Under the pieces are notes generated by a model. It was not told where the DNA came from and did not search any database. It saw nothing but the letters and a program-made list of their open reading frames with translations. Of a stretch of DNA of 38,876 nt, positions 23,689-30,673 are shown one piece after another. Where the stretch lies: the NCBI RefSeq assembly GCF_018274385.1, contig NZ_JAAFYZ010000087.1, positions 1-38,876 of the forward strand, read 5' to 3'. The translations under genes and the position numbers were made by a program. Each line of letters begins with the position of its first letter. Position 1 is the first letter of the stretch. Source of the DNA: Catenulispora pinistramenti. Lineage in GTDB: Bacteria > Actinomycetota > Actinomycetes > Streptomycetales > Catenulisporaceae.

Positions 23689-24117
23689 GTTAGGCATGAT
23701 GGCTTAGTTCGAAGCAGGCAACCTTTGCCCGGGAGTTCGCGACGCGCCGGTTTCAGGGCGAATCCGTTCCCGGGCGGTGGCTGCGGGCCGGGTTGCTGTT
23801 GGTTTGTGGGTTTTAAATGCCTTTTACGGCCTTCGGTTATAGGTGTGCCGGTTCGGGGTTCGGGTCGGCGGGTGTGTTTGTCGGCTGCCGGTTTACGTGT
23901 TCACAACCCCGCCGCAACTCAGGCCTCTTCAACTCCAGCAAGTCAGAACAAGAGCAAGAGCCAGATCAAAGACCAGATCAACAGCAAGATCAACAGCAAG
24001 ATCAAAAACTGTGATGAAGGGCCGGGCCTCCGGCGGGCCTCGGCAACCTCAGGGAAACTAGCGCGGTTCCCTAGGGTGGCTGGGTGAGTCTCAGCGGCGG
24101 CGGCCTGTGGGGTGGTG

Positions 24118-24187
24118 CGGTCCGTTCCCCTCGGTCGCGTCGTCAGCCCGATGGGTACAGCACCGGTGTCCGGGGGTAAAGTCCGCG
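24118..24187 (-). promoter_or_regulatory. 70-bp promoter-like unit A1 (reads leftward)
   Basis: Read on the minus strand this unit has TTTACC (24180-24175), a 17-bp spacer and TACCCA (24157-24152). It is related to unit B1 in inverted orientation: 56 of 70 positions match when both are aligned. A short stem-loop, GCCC-GAT-GGGT on the plus strand, overlaps the -10. Promoter activity is inferred from spacing only. Confidence 0.4.
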
Positions 24188-24224
24188 CGCTGCGGTCGGG
24201 CATGTGAGCTGCGGTTTTTTTCAG

Positions 24225-24294
24225 CGCGAACTTGACCCCCGGCCACCGGCACTGTAGGCGAAGCCCTGCCGACGCGACCGAGGGGAACGAACCG
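24225..24294 (+). promoter_or_regulatory. 70-bp promoter-like unit B1 (reads rightward)
   Basis: TTGACC (24232-24237), a 17-bp spacer and TAGGCG (24255-24260) resemble a sigma70-type promoter firing into the palindrome centre. Divergent from A1 across a 37-bp gap that contains a run of seven T. Followed by GAGGGGAACG, which looks like a ribosome-binding site, but with no start codon at normal distance. Confidence 0.4.
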
Positions 24295-24442
24295 AAAACC
24301 AGCCGGAGAAATACAAAACGCAGGGAACGAGGACACCGGTTGGTTGATGCCGCTGCCGGTGAGGGCGTGGCGGCGGGCCGGTGGTCAGTTGGTCGAGAAC
24401 ATGCCCGGGTGCGGTAGGCGGCATGCCTGGGTGGCCCGTCTA

Positions 24443-24511
24443 TCTGTCATCCGGCGGCAGCCATCTTGGTGGTCGGGTATGTCTGTGATCCGGCGGCAGC
24501 CATCTTGGTGG
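24443..24511 (+). repeat. 30-bp direct repeat, 39-bp period, in the palindrome loop
   Basis: Copies at 24443-24472 and 24482-24511 differ at one base and contain GGCGGCAGCCATCTTGGTGG. The period is a multiple of three. An open frame from ATG 24347 to 24568 crosses them and would encode 73 residues with a duplicated VIRRQPSWW segment and a Pro/Ala tail. Its third-position GC is low for this genome and no well-spaced Shine-Dalgarno precedes it, so it is not called as a gene. Nothing else is visible in the central 310 bp; no transposase is present. Confidence 0.8.
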
Positions 24512-24670
24512 CCAGGCGAGCCCGCGCCTGCACCTGCACCTGCGGCCGCACCCGCCAGCACAGAATGAGCACCCTGCGACTGTCGCGATGCCAGCACCCC
24601 GACCGGCGGCCGAATCCGCCGAGCCGCCGGTACCGAACCACTGGGCTTTGCCATTCTTCCGGTCGGTTTT

Positions 24671-24740
24671 CGGTTCGTTCCCCTCGGTCGCGTCGGCAGG
24701 GCTTCGCCTACAGTGCCGGTGGCCGGGGGTCAAGTTCGCG
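24671..24740 (-). promoter_or_regulatory. 70-bp promoter-like unit B2 (reads leftward)
   Basis: This unit is essentially identical to B1 in reverse orientation. On the minus strand it has TTGACC (24733-24728), 17 bp and TAGGCG (24710-24705). It faces B1, so both would transcribe into the central loop. Confidence 0.4.
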
Positions 24741-24776
24741 CCATACGAAACCGCCGCCTACCTGCATGACCGCCGC

Positions 24777-24846
24777 GCGCGGACTTTACCCCCGGACACC
24801 GGTGCTGTACCCCCCGGGCTGACGACGCGACCGTGGGGAACGGACC
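24777..24846 (+). promoter_or_regulatory. 70-bp promoter-like unit A2 (reads rightward)
   Basis: This is the inverse partner of A1: TTTACC (24785-24790), a 17-bp spacer and TACCCC (24808-24813). The central stem CCC/GGG is kept although the loop has changed. It would transcribe out of the palindrome towards the 163-residue hypothetical gene, antisense to it. Confidence 0.4.
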
Positions 24847-25259
24847 GCACCACCTCACAAACCGCCGCCGCTGAGCCCTGACCCAGCCACCCTAGGGAAC
24901 CGCGCTAGTTTCCCTGAGGTTGCCGAGGCCCGCCGGAGGCCCGGCTCTTCACCACAGTTTTTGATCTTGCTGTTGATCTGGTCTTTGATCTGGCTCTTGC
25001 CCTTGCTCCGACTTGCTGAAGTTGAAGAGGCCTGAGGTGGGGCGGGGTTGTGAACGCGGAAACCGGCAGCCGACAAACACACCCGCCGACCCGAACCCCG
25101 AACCGGCACAACTATGACCGAAGGCCGTAAAAAGCATTGAAACCCACAGCCCAACCGCAACCCGCCCCGCAAACTCCAGCCCCCGCAAGAAGATCCGAAC
25201 CCCGAACGTGCCCGTCGGCACCCGGGTCTTCCAGGGCGACCCCAGCCGCAAGACTTGCC

Positions 25260-25751
25260 TCACCGCGTACCATCCACCATCCACCATCCACCATCCACCA
25301 TCCACCGCCGAGGCCGCACCGACCATCGTCGCCATAAGGCGCCAGTTCGTAGATCCACGATCAGGGCGTCCCGGTTCGGGGCGCCCTCGCAACAGCCGTT
25401 CCACTTCGCGTCGAAGGGGAGCCGATCGGCTTCTTCGGCTTCCTGGAAGGTCGCCAGGGTCGGACGGAGGCAGTCGAAGGCCGCGGTGAGCTCGTCGTCT
25501 GTCAGGGGGCGCATGTTGTTGGCGTGCGGATGCTCCTCGCCCGGCTTGTCCCGGGCGAGGAGGCGGTACACGTCGAGGATCGAGTGGGTGCCCTCGTCGG
25601 TCATGAATTCCTCGTCGGCCCACAGGTCCGCCAGGGTCTTGCTGTACCGGCTGAACCCGCTGCGCTTGAAAACCTCAGCTTGCAGCGCGTCCAGCGTCGA
25701 AGCGATGTCGCCTCGGTACTTCTCGCGGTAGCTCCAGCTCGAAGCACCCAT
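25260..25751 (-). CDS. Hypothetical protein, 163 residues, with microsatellite-encoded C-terminus
   Basis: The protein begins MGASSWSYREKYRGDIASTLDALQAEVFKRSGFSRYSKTLADLWADEEFMTDEGTHSILDVYRLLARDKPG. This looks like a family of small uncharacterised actinobacterial proteins; I cannot name a function. No signal peptide or membrane helix is seen. The ATG at 25751 follows GAGGAG at 7 nt. The body seems to end around residue 145 (ALIVDLRTGALWRRW). The last residues, MVDGGWWMVDGTR, are encoded by five copies of a 7-bp repeat, so the present C-terminus is probably not ancestral. Divergent from the FAD monooxygenase gene, sharing a 57-bp gap with a 21-bp palindrome. Confidence 0.75.
   Translation of the reverse strand: MGASSWSYREKYRGDIASTLDALQAEVFKRSGFSRYSKTLADLWADEEFMTDEGTHSILDVYRLLARDKPGEEHPHANNMRPLTDDELTAAFDCLRPTLATFQEAEEADRLPFDAKWNGCCEGAPNRDALIVDLRTGALWRRWSVRPRRWMVDGGWWMVDGTR
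25271..25305. repeat. 7-bp microsatellite (CATCCAC)5
   Basis: Five perfect tandem copies of CATCCAC lie inside the 3' end of the minus-strand hypothetical gene, 8 bp before its stop codon (25260-25262). Because 7 is not a multiple of 3, gain or loss of one unit would change the frame of the C-terminus and its stop. Confidence 0.95.
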
Positions 25752-25766
25752 CTTTGTCTCCTCGCT

Positions 25767-25787
25767 ACTAGTTGCGAGGCAACTAGT
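25767..25787. promoter_or_regulatory. 21-bp palindromic operator between divergent genes
   Basis: ACTAGTTGC (25767-25775), GAG and GCAACTAGT (25779-25787) form a perfect 9-3-9 inverted repeat in an AT-rich gap. TTGCGA within it (25772-25777) could serve as -35, 17 bp before TAACTA (25795-25800), giving a start at about the monooxygenase ATG. The layout suits a MarR- or TetR-type repressor, but no such gene is adjacent. Confidence 0.65.
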
Positions 25788-25808
25788 CTCCATGTAACTA
25801 TTATCAAC

Positions 25809-27008
25809 ATGACAGCCATCAAGAACGCCATTGTCGTCGGCGGCGGCATAGCCGGTCCCGTCACCGCTCTGGCCCTGGCCAAGGCCGGTATCCGGGCTGA
25901 GGTCCATGAGGCCTACCCGCGGACCGACCGCTCCGGGGCCATGCTCACCGTGGCGCCGAACGGTCTGGCCGCGCTGGAGACCGTGGGGTTGCGGGATCGG
26001 GTCGAGGCCGTGGGGAATCCGCTGCGCACCATGATCATGGAGAAGGGCAATGGCAAGACGCTGATGCGGCTGCCGTCGCTGCCGGGGTTGCCGCTGAGCC
26101 GCGTTCTCTACCGGGCCGACCTGTTCGACGCCATTCGGGCCGGTGCCCAGGAGCAGGGGATCGTGGTGCACGACGGCAAGCGGCTGGTCGGGGTCGAGGA
26201 GGCGGCCGACGGTGTCACCGCGCGGTTCGCCGACGGCAGTTCCGCCACCGCCGAGCTGCTGATCGGTGCGGATGGGATCCACTCCCTGGTGCGGCGGCTG
26301 ATCGATCCGGAGGCGCCGGAGCCGGAGTACGCCGGGTTGATGAGCTTCGGGTTCGGGGACCTCACGGGGGCGTACCGGCCCGGTGAGGTCGATGAGATGC
26401 ACTTCGCCTTCGGCAGGCATTCCTTCTACGGCTACTGGACGCAGCCAGACGGGTCGGAGGTGTTCTTCAGCAACCTGCCGCAGGAGGAGCCGATGACGCT
26501 GGCCGAGGCGCGTGCCGTGCCGAACGCCGAGTGGCTGGCGAAGCTGCGGGCCGCGCACGCCGGGGACCAGCCGGGGGAGCGGATGCTGCGCGCGGTGTCG
26601 GCGGACGAGCTGGTGCTGACCGGGCCGATGGAGCGGATGCCGAAGCTGCCGCACTGGTTCCGGGACCGGATGGTGCTGGTCGGGGACGCGGCCCACGCGC
26701 CGTCCTCCAGTTCCGGCCAGGGCGCGTCGCTGGCGCTGGAGAGCGCGGTGGAGTTGGCACGCTGCCTGCGGGACGTCGACGCGCTGCCCGGCGCTCTGGC
26801 CACGTACGAACGCCTGCGCAGGCCACGCGTCGAGGAGATCTCGGAACAGGCCGCCAAGACCAACAACGGCAAGACCGCCGGGCCGGTCGCCAAGTTCCTG
26901 TTCGGCCTGATGATGCCGATCGCGAGCCGCACCTTCCTTCAGCCGGAGAAGATGTTCGGCCCGGTGCACCGGTTCCGCGTCGAGTGGGACGAGAAGGTGA
27001 CGGCGTGA
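25809..27008 (+). CDS. FAD-dependent monooxygenase (PHBH/UbiH-like)
   Basis: This 399-residue class A flavoprotein hydroxylase has the N-terminal dinucleotide-binding motif IVVGGGIAGPVTALALAKAGIRAEVHEA, the middle motif LLIGADGIHSLVRRL (DG fingerprint, about residue 150) and the FAD-ribityl motif MVLVGDAAHAPSSSSGQGASLALESAVELA (about residue 289). All three cofactor fingerprints are intact. It should use NAD(P)H and O2 to hydroxylate an aromatic or polyketide-like substrate; antibiotic modification is another possibility for this group. The ATG at 25809 follows TAACTATTAT and has no clear Shine-Dalgarno, so the transcript is probably leaderless and controlled by the 21-bp palindrome overlapping its -35. 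Confidence 0.9.
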   Translation: MTAIKNAIVVGGGIAGPVTALALAKAGIRAEVHEAYPRTDRSGAMLTVAPNGLAALETVGLRDRVEAVGNPLRTMIMEKGNGKTLMRLPSLPGLPLSRVLYRADLFDAIRAGAQEQGIVVHDGKRLVGVEEAADGVTARFADGSSATAELLIGADGIHSLVRRLIDPEAPEPEYAGLMSFGFGDLTGAYRPGEVDEMHFAFGRHSFYGYWTQPDGSEVFFSNLPQEEPMTLAEARAVPNAEWLAKLRAAHAGDQPGERMLRAVSADELVLTGPMERMPKLPHWFRDRMVLVGDAAHAPSSSSGQGASLALESAVELARCLRDVDALPGALATYERLRRPRVEEISEQAAKTNNGKTAGPVAKFLFGLMMPIASRTFLQPEKMFGPVHRFRVEWDEKVTA

Positions 27009-27010
27009 AA

Positions 27011-27041
27011 GGGGCCGGCATCCCAGCGGGGTGCCGGCCCC
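27011..27041. terminator. Bidirectional terminator hairpin
   Basis: GGGGCCGGCA (27011-27020) pairs perfectly with TGCCGGCCCC (27032-27041) around an 11-nt loop. It starts 2 bp after the monooxygenase stop and lies before the convergent S53 peptidase stop, so it can serve both genes. Confidence 0.8.
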
Positions 27042-27042
27042 A

Positions 27043-27072
27043 TCAGAAACAGATGACTCAGAAACAGATGAC
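27043..27072. repeat. 15-bp tandem repeat, two copies
   Basis: TCAGAAACAGATGAC occurs at 27043-27057 and again, identical, at 27058-27072, directly after the terminator hairpin and between convergent stops. Confidence 0.9.
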
Positions 27073-27095
27073 GCAGAGAGGGTCAGAACGGTCAG

Positions 27096-28352
27096 TTAGA
27101 ACGCTGACAGCCCGTTCGGCGACCCCATCCCGGTCGGCCCGTCATACCCGGCCACCGCATTGCACTGGTAGTCGCCGCCGCAGTCCAGGCCGGTGACGTT
27201 GTTCCCGCCGACCACGTCGTTCAGCCCGCCCCGCGCCGCCGGGGCGTAGAACGACGACGCGTCCGCGTACTTGCCCGGGTTCCCGGCCAGCGCGATCACC
27301 CCGGCGACGAACGGCGAGGAGGCGCTGGTGCCGCCGACGATGTTCCAGCCGGGCTGGAGCGGCTGGCCCAGCGTGTCGGTGACGTAGACGGCCGGTCCGG
27401 TCTGCGGGTCGGCGTCCGCGGAGACGTCGGCGACCATACGCCCCGGGCAGTTCGCATCGGTCTGCCATGTGGGCTTGTCGATCCACGCCGAGCAGCCGCT
27501 GCTCGCCGCGCCGCCGTCGCTGTTCCAGGCGGTCTCAGTCCAGCCCCGGGCATCGGCGGCCTTAGTCAGCGAGGTACCGCCGACCGCGACCACACTGCTG
27601 AACACCGCAGGCTCGTTCGGGATGCCGTAGCCGCTGTCTCCAGAGGACGCCACGATCGCGACGCCAGGATGCGTATAGTGCGCGGCGTCGCCGGGCGTCA
27701 CCGAGGACTCGGTCCCGCCGTAGCTGTTGGTGACCTCGGTCGCACCGAGCCTGACCGCGGTGTCCACCGACGCGCCGAGATCGTTGGTGTTCGCCGAGTC
27801 CGCCTCGACCAGCAGGATCTTGCACTGCGGGCAGGCCGCCGAAACCATGTCCAAATCCAGCGAGATCTCCACGCCCCAACCCTGATCGGCCGGCGGCGAG
27901 GAGGCCGCACCGCTCTGGTTCACCTTGCTGAAGCAGCCGTTCGCGGTGGTGCATGCGGGGAGGCCGTAGGTCGAGCGATAGACCGCGAGGTCCGCCTCAG
28001 CGGCCGGGTCATCTCCGGCATCCACAATCGCCACAGTCTGATTCGCACCACCCGCACTTGGCAGGTTGTACGCGGCGTGCAGGTCCGCCGGGCCGAAACC
28101 AGCCGGAGCAGCAGCAGCGGCAGCCTTTCCCGCGGCACCCGCTACCCGGCCGATATGCGCCGGCTCATGCACGTCGATACGAGCCTGTGCGAAGCACCGA
28201 TCAAATCCGGGCTTAGCCGCTCCGCACACGTCCTTCACATTGCTTTTGGCCGTGGCGGCGTTCGCTGGTGCCACCGCAGCGGTGATGGCGCCGGCCGCCA
28301 ACACTGCGGCCCCCAGCACGGCGAACAGCCTGTGGTTCCCTCTTCGAATCAT
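27096..28352 (-). CDS. Secreted S53 family (sedolisin) peptidase
   Basis: This 418-residue serine-carboxyl peptidase has an N-terminal signal peptide (basic start, hydrophobic LFAVLGAAVLAAGAITAAV, then APANA). The catalytic Glu and Asp are in GWGVEISLDLDM near residue 160 with the expected three-residue spacing. The oxyanion-hole Asp is in VASSGDSGYG near residue 238. The nucleophile Ser is in NIVGGTSASSPFVAG near residue 340. The C-terminal calcium-site pattern GYDGPTGMGSPNG is present. The usual long N-terminal pro-kumamolisin domain (about 190 residues) is missing: only about 90 residues lie before the catalytic fold. It follows the large secreted gene by 14 bp with GGGGGATCAGGG before the ATG, so it is the second gene of an operon. 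Likely an acid-active extracellular protease. Confidence 0.92.
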   Translation of the reverse strand: MIRRGNHRLFAVLGAAVLAAGAITAAVAPANAATAKSNVKDVCGAAKPGFDRCFAQARIDVHEPAHIGRVAGAAGKAAAAAAPAGFGPADLHAAYNLPSAGGANQTVAIVDAGDDPAAEADLAVYRSTYGLPACTTANGCFSKVNQSGAASSPPADQGWGVEISLDLDMVSAACPQCKILLVEADSANTNDLGASVDTAVRLGATEVTNSYGGTESSVTPGDAAHYTHPGVAIVASSGDSGYGIPNEPAVFSSVVAVGGTSLTKAADARGWTETAWNSDGGAASSGCSAWIDKPTWQTDANCPGRMVADVSADADPQTGPAVYVTDTLGQPLQPGWNIVGGTSASSPFVAGVIALAGNPGKYADASSFYAPAARGGLNDVVGGNNVTGLDCGGDYQCNAVAGYDGPTGMGSPNGLSAF

Positions 28353-28366
28353 AACCCTGATCCCCC

Positions 28367-30472
28367 TCAGCCGATCGTGTATGCGTTGTCGACGGTCTGG
28401 CTGATCGACCCGCCGAGCGCATCAGTCGCGGTCACCTTCAACCACGGCGTGGCACCCTTGGCCGCGTTGTTCTTCCACAACGCCACGAAGTGGTTCTGAC
28501 CGGCCGGAACCACCGAAGCCGCAGTCCAAGTCACACCCTTGTCAAAGGACACTGACACCGTCGCGCCGGTGGCCGCAGCCTGCGACCCCGCCGAACCGTA
28601 GGACTCGTGGCCGACGGTCAGGTCCAGTGCCGCCACCGGGCCGTGGCTGGTGTTCGTGTCGTCAGTGGCCAACTGGTAGTTCAGGTCCAGCACCGGCAGG
28701 ATCGAGCACGGGGTGGTGCCGGTCCCCTGAGCCGCGCAGACGTACCCGGACGGCAACGTCGACGCCGAGGCCGCGGCCGGGTTGTACGGCACGGTGATGT
28801 CGGTGTGCGTCGAAGTGGACTGCGTGATCGGGAACTGGCTGAGGTCCTGGTCGTAGACCAGACGGTAGGTGCCGGGCTGCTGCGCCTGGTTGGTCAGCTC
28901 GGTGCCGGAGGCGTTGTCCTGCGAGAAGACCTGGGTGCCGTCGCGGTAGACGGTGAGGTGCGCGTTCGCTGGTCCCAGCAGCTGCGCGAAGCTGTCCGGG
29001 TTGCTGTCCTGGACCGGGACCAGCGCGAGGTCGACGGTGCCGCCGTCGGCGCAGGAGTTGCACTGGACCGGGCCGCTGAACAGGCCGGCGGTGTCCTTGT
29101 ACTGGCCCACCTGCGGCGTGATCGGGCCGTGGCCCCACGTCCGCCACACCTCCTTGCCCGGGCCCTGATAGACGCCGCCGAGCTTCCCGAAGAGCAGCGC
29201 AGATGGGGAGCCCGAGCTCGGGCTGGGCAGAGCGGTCATGGCCTGTTGGGTCCAGCTCATGTCGCCGAGCGGGGCGCTGACGTAGGAGGTCAGGTGCGCC
29301 GGGACCGGGAAGACCTGGGTGTTCGTGAGCCCGCCGTACTCCGGCGAGTACGGCCCGATCATGAACTCGCCCTTGCGCACCGGGTCGCCCGCGTCGGTGT
29401 CGATGGTGTTGTGCGTCGTGGTCAGCTTGGAGGTGTCGACCGGGTAGTTCTGGTTCGGGTCGATGTGGTCGGCGGCCGGGAAGGCGAGGGCGTAGGTGTA
29501 GAGGTCCGAGCTGCCGGCCGGGTTCGTCCCGATCCAGGCCGCCAGCTGGTAGCTGAACGTGCCGATCTGGGCCGTCGCCGTGGGGGCGACGTAGACGGAT
29601 CCGGAGTTCTCCACGACGAGGTGGCCGGTGACCCCCTTGCTGTCGGTGCGGCCGTAGATCAGGTACTGCAGGTCGCCCACCGACGGCTTCGGGGTGGCCG
29701 CCGCGACCTGCGAGGTCGCCGTGCGCTCGTCGGCGGTCAGGGTGGTGACCCCGCCGGCGGTCACGGTGAAGTCGAGCTGGGTCACCAGGCGCTGGGCCGC
29801 GGTGAAACCGGTGGAGTCGTAGGTCGTGAAGCCGGTGGTGGCCGTGTAGTGCCCGGCCGGCACGGCGACCCTGGCGATGCCGTTCACCACCGGGATCGGC
29901 GCGTTCCACTTGCTGCCGTCGTCCGTGTTCTGCAGGTACGTCACGGCGTTCGCGGCCTTGCCGTCCAGTCCCAGGGCATTGATCTGCAGGATCACCATCG
30001 GGTAGAAGGGCGTCGCCGCCGGCGCGGCCGGGGTGCTCAGCGCGGGCACCAGGTACTGCGCCGGGACGAACTGTGCGGGGTCGGCTGCCGCCGAGGCCGG
30101 GATGATGTACGTGTGGTGCGCGTCCGGCGCGTAGCGCGTGAACGGGATGGACCTGCCGTTCGGCGCCGTGACGGTGACGGACGCGCTCGGGCCGGTCCCG
30201 GTGACCGTCACGCGGTCGCCGTTCGGCAGGGTGCTGGTCTGGGTCGTGGCTGTGGCTGTGGCCGCGGCCGGAGTCCGGTTCGGGGACACCGAGGTCGCGG
30301 ACCCCGGGTTCGCGGACATCAAGGTCGCGGTCCGGGCGGTGGTCGAGGTGGTCGAGGCGGCCGGGGCGGTCGCCGCGGCGGCACCGGTGGCGCCGGCGGC
30401 TCCGGCCGCGGCGGTCAGGCCCAGGGCCGTGGCCGCCGCCAGGATCGGGCCACGGCGGGTTCGTGCTAGCAC
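28367..30472 (-). CDS. Large secreted protein, companion of the S53 peptidase
   Basis: This 701-residue exported protein has a signal peptide (residues 1-35, Ala-rich) and a Thr/Ala-rich linker to about residue 80. LPNGDRVTVTGTGPSASVTVTAPNGRSIPFTRYAPDAHHTYIIPASAAADPAQF then resembles the propeptide region of large actinobacterial S8 peptidases (the LLTGDRV...YVLP pattern). The rest is beta-rich, with two Cys pairs (CNSC; CAAQGTGTTPC), and resembles the non-catalytic C-terminal regions of those peptidases. No serine-protease catalytic motif is present. GTG start with GGAGG 8 nt upstream. It is the first gene of an operon with the S53 peptidase 14 bp later. I infer an accessory, chaperone or substrate-presenting role; this is not established. 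Confidence 0.75.
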   Translation of the reverse strand: MLARTRRGPILAAATALGLTAAAGAAGATGAAAATAPAASTTSTTARTATLMSANPGSATSVSPNRTPAAATATATTQTSTLPNGDRVTVTGTGPSASVTVTAPNGRSIPFTRYAPDAHHTYIIPASAAADPAQFVPAQYLVPALSTPAAPAATPFYPMVILQINALGLDGKAANAVTYLQNTDDGSKWNAPIPVVNGIARVAVPAGHYTATTGFTTYDSTGFTAAQRLVTQLDFTVTAGGVTTLTADERTATSQVAAATPKPSVGDLQYLIYGRTDSKGVTGHLVVENSGSVYVAPTATAQIGTFSYQLAAWIGTNPAGSSDLYTYALAFPAADHIDPNQNYPVDTSKLTTTHNTIDTDAGDPVRKGEFMIGPYSPEYGGLTNTQVFPVPAHLTSYVSAPLGDMSWTQQAMTALPSPSSGSPSALLFGKLGGVYQGPGKEVWRTWGHGPITPQVGQYKDTAGLFSGPVQCNSCADGGTVDLALVPVQDSNPDSFAQLLGPANAHLTVYRDGTQVFSQDNASGTELTNQAQQPGTYRLVYDQDLSQFPITQSTSTHTDITVPYNPAAASASTLPSGYVCAAQGTGTTPCSILPVLDLNYQLATDDTNTSHGPVAALDLTVGHESYGSAGSQAAATGATVSVSFDKGVTWTAASVVPAGQNHFVALWKNNAAKGATPWLKVTATDALGGSISQTVDNAYTIG

Positions 30473-30673
30473 AAGCGGTTCCTCCAGATCGTCGGACGGC
30501 GTCGGCGCGCAAGCTCCTACGCGGGACGCCTCGTGCTCTCGCGAGACACCGACTGCGTCCCGATCCGGCGGGGTTGTAAGAGAGCTGAAATTCGGCGGCG
30601 GTTTTCGAGATGCCGAGACGGTCTCTGCGGAAATACCGGGCGAGGCATACGGCGGACTCGCTACGGTTCCACG

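Larger units (their letters stand above)
23787..24325 (+). repeat. Left arm of a 1.4-kb imperfect palindrome
   Basis: This arm of about 540 bp is the reverse complement, at roughly 85-90% by eye, of 24634-25170. Long blocks match exactly, for example around TTCGGGGTTCGGGTCGGCGG and the stretch containing GGCAACCTCAGGGAAACTAG. Its purine-rich section has two copies of ACAGCAAGATCA (23981-24004) where the right arm has one. Open frames cross it, and the same frames are open in the right arm, but differences between arms are mostly non-synonymous in each frame and no start has a Shine-Dalgarno. I therefore do not call a gene. A TAGGGT-6-GTG leaderless-type signal occurs at 24072-24086. The arm contains two of the four 70-bp units. 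Confidence 0.85.
24634..25170 (-). repeat. Right arm of the 1.4-kb imperfect palindrome
   Basis: This is the inverted partner of 23787-24325. It is collinear along its length except for a 12-bp deletion in the purine-rich tract and scattered substitutions and small indels. The outer end fades at about 25170 (CCCGCCCCGC) and the inner end near 24634. No target-site duplication could be recognised at the outer edges, and no gene is called within it. Confidence 0.85.

Noticed and set aside
19577..23697. Long minus-strand open frames opposite ftsW, murG and murC
   Set aside because: Same reason: the plus-strand genes carry full family motifs and the antisense products are low-complexity.
23725..24087. 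120-residue frame in the left palindrome arm (with KSKSQIKDQINSKINSKIKN)
   Set aside because: The matching right-arm frame differs mostly by non-synonymous changes, no ribosome-binding site precedes it, and a second frame is equally open. Open frames are expected by chance in this GC-rich DNA.
24072..24110. TAGGGT-6-GTG followed by a Gly-rich frame in the left arm, resembling the murG start
   Set aside because: Only the first dozen codons look alike (Gly-Gly-Gly); the frame stops at 24178 and shows no further MurG motif, so it is probably coincidence.
24443..24511. CRISPR-like direct repeats
   Set aside because: Only two copies, a 9-bp spacer and no cas genes.
23689..25259. Insertion sequence with terminal inverted repeats
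   Set aside because: The inverted arms are 540 bp, the loop holds no transposase, and no target duplication is recognisable.
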